A model generated the notes under the pieces. That model was not told the DNA's origin, ran no database searches, and worked only from the letters and a program-made list of their open reading frames with translations. Shown here in pieces: positions 1-11,247 of a stretch of DNA of 64,000 bases (position 1 is its first letter; every line of letters starts with the position of its first letter). The position numbers and the translations under genes were made by a program. The DNA lies in assembly GCA_023974075.1 (NCBI GenBank), contig CM043800.1:11430894-11494893 (forward strand), given 5' to 3'. This stretch comes from Chaenocephalus aceratus. Taxonomy: Eukaryota; Chordata; Actinopteri; Perciformes; Channichthyidae.

Positions 1-3000
1 TATCTGCTGCTGCAAACTGAAAGGCGGAGCGGCCAAAGGATGTATGGGCTTTGGGGATCTTTAGCAGGATGCTTGTAGCTGACCGGGTGTTGTGCGTTGG
101 GGGTGTGCGGAGTTGCAGTAATTGTGTGAGGTAGAAGGGGGTGAGGCCTAGGAGTGTTTTGTAAACAAACATCAGCCAGTGGATGTTGCGTCTGGTCTCA
201 AGAGAGGGCCAGTTAGCCAGAGAGTACAGGTCACAGTGGTGTGTCCTGTAGGGGGCATTGGTGGCGAAGCGGATGGCGGAGTGATACAGAACGTCTAAAT
301 GATCTAGAGCTCCTTTACATGCCGAGCGGTAGATGGTATCACCGTAGTCGAACAGAGGAAGGACAGTCATCTGGACCAGAGAGAGTTTAGCAGATGAAGT
401 GAATGAGGAGCGATTCCTATATAGAAAGCTGAGTCTAGCTTTGACCTTGGTCTGAATTTTGGAGAGATGTTCTGAGAATGACAGATTACTGTCAATCCAA
501 AATCCAAGGTATTTATAAGATTTAACTATTTCGAGGTCCCGGCCATCGGCGGTCACAATAGTGCCAGTTTGGGAGGCACCACTGCGGCCAAACCACATGA
601 TCTTGGTTTTAGTGGTGAGGACCAGGCCAAGGGCAGAGAGATGTGACTGGATTCTCTGAAAACTATCCTGAAGAGTTTTCAGGACAGTATCCGGGGAAGG
701 GCCAGCAGTGTACAGAATCGTGTCATCAGCATATAGGTGGATAGAGGAGTTGCCCACTGATTTCTCCATGTCATTTATATATATTGAGAATAGGATGGGT
801 GCTAGAATAGAGCCTTGTGGTACTCCCTTAGAGATGGATAGGGGCTGTGTCATCAGATTTTCAGATTTTACACACTGGGTGCGCATGGACAGGTAGTTTT
901 CAAACCAGGCTATCGATTGGTTAGTGACACCAATGCTTTTAAGCTTTCCCAGAAGCAGTTGGTGATCTACAGTGTCGAAGGCTTTGGCAAGATCGATGAA
1001 AATGGCAGCACAGTATTGTCTGGAGTCAAGGGCATTGATGATATCATTTAGGACTTTGAGAGTCGCCGTCTCACACCCATGTCCTGCACGGAACCCAGAC
1101 TGCATGTCAGATAGTATGTTGTAAGTCTTCAGAAACCATGCTAGCTGTTTGCAAACTAACTTTTCGAACACTTTCGCTATACAGGGTAGAATGGATATTG
1201 GACGATAGCAGTTGGGGTCAGCATGGATTCCCCCTTTAAACTAAGGTTGCACTAAGGCTGCCTTCCAGGCAGAAGGTAGCACTGCTGTCTGTATGGACAG
1301 ATTACAAAGGTGGGAGATAGCTTCTGCAATAATCGGGGCTGCAACTTTAAAAAAGAAGGGGTCTAGCCCATCAAGACCTGCAGGTTTGTTGGGGTCAAGT
1401 TTGCTAAGGACCTCCAGCACATCGTTCTCACTAACTTCCTGTAGGCAGAAGCTGTGACATGGGGCTGCGCTAGAGGGGCTGGGTGGCGGAGTGTTGGTGG
1501 GGGGCTTAGGAGGCGCTATAGAGCCAAATAGGTTCCCACATTTAACAAAGTGCTGGTTAAAGAGCTCTGCTATGCGTTCATTACCGGTGACTACTGTGTC
1601 CTCAATAAGGAGGGAGTTAGGGAGATGAGAGGATGGGGGTTTATTCTCCATCTCTTTCACTGTTTTCCAGAATGTCCTTGGATTGGATCCACAGAGGTTG
1701 AATTGATTATGGAAGTAATCAACCTTGGCTTTGCGGATAGCCTGTATAGATTTATTTCTAATTTTCCTGAATGATAGCCAATCGTCGTGGGATTTTGAGT
1801 GACGAGCCCTGCGCCAGGTGGAGTTCTTGAGGTGAAGCAGTTCAGCTAAATCTCGGTTAAACCAAGGACTGCATCGGTTTTTTATCCTCATTTTTTTTAT
1901 GGGAGCATGTTTATTGATTACCATACTAAAGGAGTCATAAAAGAAGGACCATGCAGCATAGATGTCAGGGATCAAGCTAATTCTGTCCCACTTGATAGCA
2001 GCCAGGTCGTAGAGGAAGGCTTGTTCGTCGAAATGTTTCAGTATTCGTCTGTGAGTGGTAAGAACTGGCTGTTTAATTATGCCACCATTACGAATGCAAC
2101 CAATAAGATAGTGGTCACTGAGATCGCTACAGAAGACGCCAGTTTTGTACCTGTCAGGGTTATTTGTGAGGATGACATCAAGGACGGTGGCTTTTTCTGG
2201 ATTTTTGGTGTCATACCGTGTAGGAGTAAGGATAATCTGCGAGAGATTAAGAGAGTCCCATTGTTTTTGGACCTGAGCAGGAGGGTTGAGCATGTCCCAG
2301 TTTAGATCCCTCAGTAGTACAAACTCAGAATGAGTGTGGGGTGCCAGGAGGGTGCTGAGAGCAGGTAGGGTACATGCCGGGGCAGAGGGTGGGCGATAGC
2401 AGCCAGCGACTGTCAGTGTAGAGTTATTTGCCAGTTTAATGGTTACGATAAGTAGGTCAAATTGTTTGGGGACAGATTTACTAGTGGCGATAGAACACTG
2501 GAGGTGTTGCTTTGTGAATATAACTACTCCACCAGCTTTAGATGATCTATCCTGCCTAAACACATTATGACCAGCGATGCCGATGTCAGAGTCTGGGATA
2601 TTCTTCTTCAGCCAAGACTCAGTGATGACAAGCACCTCCGGATTTGAGCTGTGAACGAGTACTTTTATCTGGTCAATTTTTGGCAGTAAGCTTCTAGCAT
2701 TTACATGTAGAAAACCTAAAGCTTTACGAGAGCAGAAGTCAGGGAAACTCAGATCGTTGTGACAAAAATTGACATCAAGGCACAGGTCAGAACTAGGGCT
2801 ACATACAATAGAAGGTCCAGGATGAACATACACATTGCCCGATATCATCAGTAATAATACAATCAGGGCACGGCCAAGAGCTAGCAGTGAGTCACAATGC
2901 CTAGTTTGTTTTGTGCGCACAATGACAGTGGAATGTAATGTAATCATCTTGTGTAGAGACCTCATAATCACACAAGATAGTAGTGGCATGGTGTCAGAGT

Positions 3001-3232
3001 TTATGTTTGGTGTTAGCCCAAGGAACCTGAATATCAGTAACGAGTCATAGTCTCTGCCTACTGTATGGATACAGTTTGTTACGCAGGTGGGCAGCACTGC
3101 TGATGTTAAGTGCGTCGGTTCGCATTTGTTATGTGCAGGAGGGGGTGGGGAGGCGGCGAATAACGCAAAGAAAAAGCAGTACAGTTTGGGATTAGCCATT
3201 GTTAGTCCATTGAGGTAGGAAGCAGCACTCAC
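1..3232 (-). pseudogene. LINE ORF2-type polyprotein: AP endonuclease + reverse transcriptase, one internal stop
   Basis: The reverse strand is open from 3232 to the window edge except for a single TAG at 1241-1243; the frame is the same on both sides. The N-terminal part is a hydrophobic stretch ending in a degenerate 2A-like motif (residues 131-140, GNVYVHPGP). It is followed by an apurinic endonuclease domain with LHVNARS (N178), ITESWL (E205) and SDH (372-374); the usual GD of the catalytic loop reads RD at 308-309. Downstream of the stop comes an RT with FIDLAKAFDTVDH, GVPQGSILAP and YADD (722-733), and then the FGRSAF block typical of the C-terminal region. The order EN-RT with no RNase H, plus the 2A relic, fits the CR1/L2/Rex1 group of non-LTR elements; the exact clade cannot be settled by eye. 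The 3' end lies outside the window. The internal stop and the changed endonuclease loop suggest a dead or nearly dead copy. Confidence 0.88.
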
Positions 3233-3394
3233 CCAGAGGTCAACAGTCCTTGGTATCAGTATATAATATCGATAGTTCGTGGTTATCCAGAGGTTAGCAG
3301 TCCGTAGTCCAGCAAGCTAACTGGTTGGTTAGCTAGCAGGTAGCTAGCAGCAGGGCAGGTGGAACCAGGCCTCAGCTACAGCAGCACAGCAGAG
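3233..3394 (-). other. Probable 5' leader of the LINE
   Basis: This segment is immediately upstream of the LINE reading frame in its orientation. It holds two diverged copies of a CAGAGGT-(C/T)A(A/G)CAGTCC unit about 53 bp apart (near 3235 and 3289), which resembles the short internal-promoter monomers of some LINEs. No reading frame is evident. The upstream limit of the element is inferred. Confidence 0.4.
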
Positions 3395-3515
3395 CTGAGA
3401 ATATTTAAGGATAGTGCCAAAGTGCGACTTGAGTTGCTGTGACCTCAGATTGTCATTGTTATAACTACACTGTAGCTATGCACAAATGACAATACAAACC
3501 TTGAATCTTGAAACT
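3395..3515 (+). repeat. SINE/LINE-tail-like repeat fragment
   Basis: The segment ends in a CAAATGACAATACAAACCTT-type tail followed by a TTGAATCTTGAA run, the style of tail found on many fish retroposons. It also contains a 30-bp block (3410-3439) that recurs exactly at 9126-9155 in the tent5a 5' flank. Its origin is not recognised. Confidence 0.4.
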
Positions 3516-6500
3516 AGCAATTGATTCATTAGAAAAATGTTTACTGAGGTAGTAACACATCAAGTAAGACTGAAAACAATTATTTTCATAGACTTCTATA
3601 CAACTCGGGCTGTCGTCCCTTGCGGCTCATTGGATGGCATTCACGTTTAAGGCTTTTACGCATTCGTCTCAATTTCCAAATTCTGAGTTTGACGGTTGTT
3701 ATTTCCCCAGAATGTCAAACTATCCCTCCACTGACTGAACGAAGATGCTGATCGTCCTGTCTTTTGTTTCATTGCCAAAAATGCTTTTTGAAGTGTACAC
3801 ACCTGTGAAAGAAGTAGAGTGATCTTAAGCGTGCTGCTAAAATGACAAAGATTAGAAAACCACGCTTTCGTTAAAGGTGTGGATGTTTGATGTGGATGTT
3901 TTCCAGCGTACTTTCAGCATCCAGTAGGCTGTCATACCATTAAGGTGAATTTACTGAAAGCCACCAGAGAGAGCACATACAGCACAGAGATCACAGTGTG
4001 TCTGTAGCATCTCTCTCAAGTGCTTCAGCAGCAGCATTCAGCTTCTTTTAAGCTGTTAGATCTCGAAGACATATAATAGAGCAGATTAGAGAGATGGGTT
4101 GCTTTATCTCCCCGTGAAACAAGACCCCCTTTTGTAACCTTCAGCATTCATCTGTCAGGATAATTTGAAAGGAGGCTCACCACACACGCCAGCCCTTTGG
4201 GATCAAAAAGAAATAAAAGAATCCTCTGTACAGAACCTGAATAACCCATGCTATTTTCTCTTGACGGCGGAGCGATTCTCCAGCTTTTTTTTGTCACTAG
4301 GGGTCAGAAGCATTTAGATTTAAAAGGATTGGAAATCCCACTTTCTGTCCTCGTGCCTCTGATCCACAACCAAAGCTAAGTCTGCCGTCAGCTCTGGGAA
4401 TATCTCTGTGATGACAAACTAATGTGACCCTGCTGGAAATCCAGTTATCCCTTTGAAAGATGGGCGAGGAGACACAGAGGGGATTTGCCAAATGACTGGG
4501 ACTTTGTTTTCTACGTTATGTCATCGCTCACGTTTTCTCAAGGAACTTGCAAAGTGCTCGCCCATATGTGAAGCCATTGTCACGCCGCATAGTTTCTGAG
4601 GTCAAGTGTTTCGGATTGAATTTGACACTCTGTTATTCCATCTTTTTTATTCCTCTTGTGTGACACCAACAGCACAAAAAAAAGAGTTCTGTTGGAGTTT
4701 AAGAAAGAAAATATCTAATTTAATATTGGATTTAAAACCCTTGCTGTCATCGCTACAGCTTGCATGCATTGTCTCATCGCTCGTCGCGGCTCATTAGCCT
4801 GTTTTTCCTCTGCTGAATGTGAGGTTGGTTTGAAAAAGGTCACGTTTTTCTGGATTGCTCCAAATGAGACAGCATTCTAATAATTACAGTGCAGGGACCT
4901 GAACGTCAGCATCTCTTTTTGCTGATTTTGTAAACAAACAAAATTCCACAAAAATCTTTCCTTTAGAATTATTGTAATTAGAATATGGGTATGACATGAA
5001 AGGGCGAGGAGATTTAAATAGCCCTTGTTGCAGGACCATAATATAATCCTTAGAATTTAGGGTTCTACCAATAGGCCCCTAAATCGTATTATGTTTTTAG
5101 GCTAATGGTAGAATAATTCATATTTAATTTGTCACACTGTTGCCGGAATTTAGTATTTCCTTCTCAATGTTCATCTTATGGAAGAAATACTTGGACAGTC
5201 CCTAGAATTTCCCCCACACATTTTAAACAGCAAAGAAACTCATAAAGGTGACAAATTATGCTAATGTTCAGGTTTCATATTTGTATTTTGTGTCTCTCCT
5301 GTGACATGTTTTTATGCTTTAATGTTCAAAAAGCTCTTTATTTGTCTCATACTGCCTGTGCTGCAGCACGTCTTTTCACCCTCTGTCTGAAACCAGAGCC
5401 CAGTCCCAGCTCTGTTGTGATTGGTCAACCGCTTAGAGATGTATGGCCCTAAGCCTAGCACGTACAATGTGTTGGAGCTAGCTAATATAAGTGCAAGTGT
5501 TACATATTGTCACTATGCTATATCAAACAAGTAGGTGGCTGCACCTTTTCGCTTTGATCTTAAGTATGCTTCTGTATTCAGTCTATTTTACAGAAAAGCT
5601 TGTTCAAAAAAGGTTTTTATAATTTCACATTTTCTATTATTTAACTTTTATGTTTTTAAATATTAAAGACTTTGGGGCTCCATACCTTTAGAGGAATAAA
5701 AGGATATGTAGATGTTTAATATCTGTACCCTACTAATGTGAGCACAATTCTTAATTGAGAAGATCTAGCCATTATGTAACAAGAGTGCTTGATGTTACAT
5801 TTTGGATCTGCTAACATTCCTGACCTGAAGGAAGATGCTCAAAGGCCACTGGGATGTAACATTAATGTTAAATAAATCCAACTCATGCAGGCAGAAATAT
5901 GGCTCAGGAAAACAACAAAATCTCAATTTTTTTCTTTTATTGCACTGAATTTTGCAGAAATGTGTTCATAGACGTCCAGAGAAAAACACTGCGCTTGTTA
6001 AACATTGATTTACGGGGAATAGCAAAAGAAGGAAACAACGTTCTGTTTTGAGTTTTATTTTATTTTTACAATCCATATTTTACTGTTCGTTGCTGAATGT
6101 TTTTAAAAAGATGAGGAGACAGGAAGAGACATGGAAAACTACTTAAAGGTTGTGTTTTTGAATACTTGCTTCCTTTGAATTTTCTGACAGCATAATGTCA
6201 TTCATGCCTTTCAATAACCTCCACCCCGTGGATCATCCATTTAAATTGAGTATTGACATGCCAGGTTGCATTAACACAAAGGGCTCTGGTTTGGAAGCGT
6301 ATAGGCTACTGTATGTCTATACCTGCTGTTAGCCTCTGACAGCGCCTTTGATTTAGCTTTGCACCGTGTACGGGCAAAAGAGACCGGGCCCGGTCCATAG
6401 CAACCATCCCTCTACGCCTGGGAAACTCATTGTCCATTGCAGTTCCACATACATTTCCAGATGTGGGATTCAATTTCAGAGACCTGCGATAAACCTGTCT

Positions 6501-7143
6501 GACATGTGCGAAAACAAAGCATGAAAATAAAACAAAATATATGTTTAGCAAATAAACCGGTGATCCAATCTTCAAAACTAGCCTACTAATCCAAAAACCA
6601 TCCTTACATTTTCCTTCTCAGCTCTTCATGTAATGTTGGTGATATATGAGCTTATGTTTGAGCTGTTTGCAATGGAAATCTGCATGTGATTGTAAACTTG
6701 AATTAAACTGCCTGTGTGGGAGTGACACTGCGCAGAGGCAGAGCTCCTGTGTGGGCCGTGGCTTAAGAGTCAGTGCAATAAAGTAAATGGGATAATCAGG
6801 GTTTACAGGTCTTGGTGGCCGTGGTGACGCAGGGCTTTGCGCTGCCAAATGGAGCACCTGTGACAGAGGCTCCGCCCTCAGATTGCCACTGCCTGTCCCT
6901 TAACCTTACTGACCCTGGGCCGCCACTTTCATCTGGCCCTTAGAAAATGCTCCAGGAAATGTGAGCTGGAAATAATAGGAGTGTATTTTCTAAATATATT
7001 TACCTAAGAAGAACTGAACAAGATTCAATATAATAAAACAAATGCAATAAAGAAAAACAACCAATTTAAGGTATTGAAACAGGCCTCATTTAACACAGGC
7101 TGCATAATCATTCACAGTGTCAGTTTACTGCACATTATTTAAA

Positions 7144-7146
<3 letters not shown>
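3516..7146. other. Non-coding stretch, nothing recognised
   Basis: This is AT-rich sequence with many stops in all frames and only short chance frames (longest about 89 aa, with no recognisable motif). No RNA gene or complete transposon termini were found. Confidence 0.5.

Positions 7147-7210
<64 letters not shown>
7147..7210. repeat. (GT)n microsatellite
   Basis: Uninterrupted GT dinucleotide run of about 32 units. The Cys-Val repeat frame starting nearby is an artefact of this run. Confidence 0.97.
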
Positions 7211-7212
<2 letters not shown>

Positions 7213-7494
7213 TTGTGGTACATTTATCAGTAGGTGCTTCACCACTCTGGTCTACTTAAAGTTGTTTGTTTCGCAATGCTTTCCATATTTGTATTATTAT
7301 TTTCTTTATATCTTTCTTTTACTATTTGTGTTCCATTTTAAATGTACAAACATTGTCAAATTACTATGCACTAAATGTGAACAACGTCATATGTTAGCAA
7401 ACATTAAATATCCTGCATTTAAAAAAAAAGAGTCAAATAACAAAAAAGAAAAACTGGTCCTAAACAAAAAAAAGCGTATTTTAATAGTGTATAG

Positions 7495-7610
7495 TAGGGG
7501 TGTCCAAACTACGGCCCAGGGGCCAACTGCGGCCCGTGGTCCATTTTTAATTGGCCTGCAGAAAATTCTAAAAGTATAATGGGGTATGGCCAACATGAAG
7601 ATAATGCTTG
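7495..7610 (+). mobile_element. hAT-type element end, fragment
   Basis: The sequence TAGGGGTGTCCAAACTACGG followed by GGCCCGTGGTCC and GGCCTGC resembles the left terminus of vertebrate hAT (Charlie/MER-like) elements, whose ends read CAGGGGTGTCCAAA. The matching inverted right end was not found nearby, so this is called a truncated copy. Confidence 0.55.
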
Positions 7611-8760
7611 TCTTATATTGTACTTCTTAAATATATATGTACAAATATATTACACAATATGCATTGTTGTTGTTTTGTCAGTGTTAATAATCCTAATTTT
7701 CAAATAGATTCAGTCAATTAAAGTTGAATTTTTTTTCTGACAAACCTTGGTTGATAAAAAAGCTCAATAACTGATTTGTATAACATCAATCAATCAAATA
7801 ACCTTAACGACCCCTGAAATGGGTAATATATGGTAAAAAGCAAGATTAGTTTTTACTTGAATTTTTAATACTGTAACTTAATCCAATTCCTCAATCCACG
7901 AAGAAATGCACATATCCTTTACTCAGAAACGGTGTAGTATGACAGGTAGAAACAAGTCATTCCCCGGCTGCAATGCGCACAGAGACGATGCTGAAGACCT
8001 GGGTGACCCGGAGAGACTGGCCAATCAGAGCAGTATTTTTCAGGAAGGCGGTCTTAAAGACACAGGGGCTACAACGGAGCATTTCAGAAATAGACTGAAT
8101 ATAGGTGAATTCAGATGGACAGTATTAGAAGAATAATGTATTTTACCAACATTAAAGCATGTAAACATGTTTGGGTAGAATCCCTAAAATACCAGTGTGA
8201 ACTGGTAAGGAATATAATGTCTCCTTTAAGTATCTTGTGCTACAGGTGACACACATCCTGCAGATTGTACATAATGGACTAATCTGAAGTCAATTTAAGA
8301 GTCTGCACAGCATGACCCAGCGGGCATTAATGGTCTGGGGGTAACTGGCTTATGGGATTACAGAGAAATATTTCCTGTCTGTTTTGAACAGCAAATTCAT
8401 CAACGGCTATTCAGTACAAGTGTAATGTATACAGCTCAATAGTACTACATCTTTTAGACCCTGTGTGCCAATTGCCAAAACCGAAATCAGCCCACAGAGG
8501 GCGACATGGCAACACCGAATAAGCATTATAGGCAGCTGAATTTTACATAGATTAAGAAACAACAACTTTATATTTCTTTGTTTTACTTTTACTACTTACA
8601 ATCTACATTTGTTTAAAATGATCATGACACCTGACCTGCCTCTAAATATCTTGTAATCTATGAATGAATCCAGGTGCATCAATGAGTAGAACATTTTGTA
8701 TGGAGTAATACTCTTGTTAATGAGCACTTAAATTACTTCAGATTAAAAGCATTGTAATAC
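7611..8760. other. Non-coding stretch, nothing recognised
   Basis: AT-rich intergenic DNA. A 76-aa frame at 7906-8136 has no recognisable domain, no obvious splice context and no codon pattern that would argue for a gene. Confidence 0.45.
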
Positions 8761-9635
8761 TATGATTAAAGTAGGCCTGGTTAGCAGGTTCCTTCAGAGG
8801 AGTTGTACAGTGCTCGTGCTGAGCAGCAGGGCTCGCGGAGAGCAGCAGGCTGTCAGAGAGGGGCGGGGTGAAGCACAGCTGACATCCCCACACTACGGAG
8901 CTGCTTGTTGCAGAAGGACGCAGCATGTCAAGCGGGCAGGTAACGGTTAACTTCTCCACAAGTGGGAGAAATATGTCGAACTAAAAAGAGTTGAGGAAAG
9001 AAATCTGGATTTCCTGAGCGCATTCAAACTACTTTAACTGGATTATTTATTGGCAAAAAGAGGAGAAATGTGCAGGAGCTGTGCGTAAGAAATCAACAAG
9101 ATTCCTGAGAGGGGTTGATATCGACGATAGTGCCAAAGTGCGACTTGAGTTGCTGCGTATTGATGCATATTCATACAATTATAGGCGTGCCTTTGGGCGA
9201 TGGAGTCACGGCCGGAAAAAGCAAACCCCCTCCTGAATCACCAGCGACCTTCAAAGACTGATGCGCAGCGCTCGGACGCACTGACAGTGGCACCGGAGCA
9301 AATATTTTAAAAGCACAAGAGAAAGAGAGGAGAACGTTAGCACTCCTTTATCTCCACGCTTCTTGACTGGCTTCGTCAACACAACGACTGCTGCGCCACT
9401 GGATCTCCAACACGGGCTTATTGCACAAACTAAAACGCACCGCTGCACTATTTGCATTGGGTTTTTAATATTTTAGTTTATTTGTATAATCAGAACGGAC
9501 GATTTAAGATCCTGATGCGGATGAAGTTACAGCTACTTCATATAACTTGTGCGTAAATACGCATTCATTTGTCACATTTTGAAAAAACTATTTATATATT
9601 TTTATTTTATATTGAGGACTTTTCTACGCTTCACC
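8761..9635 (+). promoter_or_regulatory. Upstream region / probable 5' UTR of tent5a
   Basis: GC content rises relative to the surrounding DNA. There is a GC box (GGGGCGGGG near 8860) and several short upstream ATGs. One upstream ATG at 9549 is in frame with the gene and would add 29 hydrophobic residues; it is judged not to be the start, because ATG 9636 has a good CACC context and the family protein begins with acidic and serine-rich sequence. The transcription start cannot be placed exactly. The 30-bp block shared with 3410-3439 lies at 9126-9155. Confidence 0.5.
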
Positions 9636-11247
9636 ATGTCAGAGGACGATAGTAGCTCCACCACCAGCAGTATGTCCGACACCGAAGGCAGCAACGTCAG
9701 CGTCCTCAACTGGGAGCAAGTGCAGCGGCTGGACGCCATCCTGAGGGAGACCATCCCGATCCACGGCCGGGGGAACTTCCCCACTCTGGAGATGCAGCCG
9801 CGGCAGATAGTAAAAGTAGTGCGTAGTCGGATGGAGGAAAAGAAGATCCACGTCCGGGACGTTCGGTTAAATGGCTCTGCAGCCAGCCACATTCTGCACG
9901 GGGACAGCGGACTGGGCTTTAAGGATCTTGACCTCATATTTTGCGCAGATATGAAAGGGGAAAGTGATTTCCAGACTGTGAAGGACATCGTTTTGGACTG
10001 TCTCCTAGATTTTTTACCCGACTGTGTGAATAAGGAGAAAATAAGCCCGTTAACGTTAAAGGTACATTAACCCTTTTAATTCCTCATTGTTTACTTTCGG
10101 ATATGTGATAAGATGGGATTGCATTTGTGCCAATTCGGCTTAACGTCCATTACGCACAGTTTAACGTGCAATTAGATTAGTTTAGTGATGGTAACATATT
10201 AGTTTTCTGTAGTTAAGAGGATTGAGTTAAACCAATTTAGAATGGATCCTGAGCTCAGCCACATACATCCCATATACAAGTACATTATATGGTCTTATAT
10301 ATGTGTGTCAATAGCTGCATGATTTAAAACAGATGTGCGGCTATAACTTTGTCTTATAGATATTTTAACATTAATTCTATGCTAAATGTGCACGTTGAAC
10401 TTTTGTTGTACTTTTAAGGCTGTTTACTTAATATAATGCTCCTTTTCTCTCCCTCACACAAACGCAGGAGGCCTATGTTCAGAAGATGGTGAAGGTGTGT
10501 AATGACTCAGACCGCTGGAGTCTTATCTCCCTCTCCAACAACCGAGGAAAGAATGTTGAGCTGAAGTTCGTGGACTCTCTCCGGCGGCAGTTTGAGTTCA
10601 GCGTGGACTCCTTCCAGATCAAACTGGACTCCCTGCTGCTTTTCTACGAGTGCTCAGAGAACCCCATGGCCGAAACCTTCCACCCCACCATCATGGGCGA
10701 GAGTGTGTACGGGGACTTTGGAGAGGCCCTGAATCACCTACGCCACAAGTTAATCTGCACCCGGAACCCCGAGGAGATCCGAGGCGGGGGTCTGCTGAAG
10801 TACTGTCACCTGCTGGTGAGGGGTTTCCGGGCTGCCTCAGAAACAGAGATTAAGTCCCAGCAGCGCTACATGTGCTCGCGTTTCTTCATCGACTTCTCTG
10901 ATATATGTGAGCAGCAACGTAAGCTGGAGTCCTACCTTCAGAACCACTTTGTGGGCCTGGAGGACCGCAAGTACGACTACCTGATGACCCTGCACGGGGT
11001 GGTCAACGAGAGCACGGTGTGCCTGATGGGACACGAGAGGCGGCAGACCTTGGGCCTCATAGCCATGCTGGCGGTGCGCGTTCTCGCCGAGCAGAACGTC
11101 ATCCCCAACGTGGCCAACGTGACATGTTACTACCAACCTGCTCCTTACGTGGCAAATGGCAACTTCAGTAACTACTACATAGCGCAGGTTCAGCCGGTGT
11201 TTGCTTGCCAGCATCCTGCATACTCCACCTGGCTGCCCTGTAACTGA
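9636..11247 (+). CDS. tent5a: Terminal nucleotidyltransferase 5A (FAM46A-like non-canonical poly(A) polymerase)
   Basis: Two coding exons: 9636-10061 (142 codons, donor AAAG|GTACAT) and 10468-11247 (acceptor ACGCAG|GAG), joining in phase to 401 aa, the usual family length. Exon 1 carries [20 protein letters not shown] and the nucleotidyltransferase signature LNGSAASH...KDLDLIF with catalytic D97 and D99. The third acidic residue is E173 in NVELKF. Exon 2 continues through [38 protein letters not shown] and the family C-terminus TWLPCN. SENPM and [10 protein letters not shown] point to paralogue A rather than B, C or D; a teleost aa/ab duplicate cannot be distinguished here. TENT5 enzymes extend poly(A) tails of cytoplasmic, largely secretory-protein mRNAs; TENT5A acts on collagen transcripts in bone-forming cells. 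The Gly-rich N-terminal repeat of the mammalian protein is absent. All catalytic residues are intact. Confidence 0.95.
10062..10467 (+). other. tent5a intron 1
   Basis: A 406-bp phase-0 intron with canonical GT (10062) and AG (10467) ends and a CT-rich tract (CTCCTTTTCTCTCCCTC) before the acceptor. The insertion point (after ...LTLK, before EAYVQK) sits between the catalytic DLD block and the third acidic residue. No repeats recognised. Confidence 0.9.

Noticed and set aside
1550..2305. Plus-strand frames of 74 and 132 aa
   Set aside because: Antisense shadows of the LINE endonuclease.
7151..7579. 142-aa frame beginning with a Cys-Val repeat
   Set aside because: The repeat part is the GT microsatellite translated; the remainder is AT-rich with no motif.
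9549..9635. In-frame upstream ATG of tent5a
   Set aside because: It would add a hydrophobic leader not seen in the family; ATG 9636 has a better context and matches the expected start of the protein.
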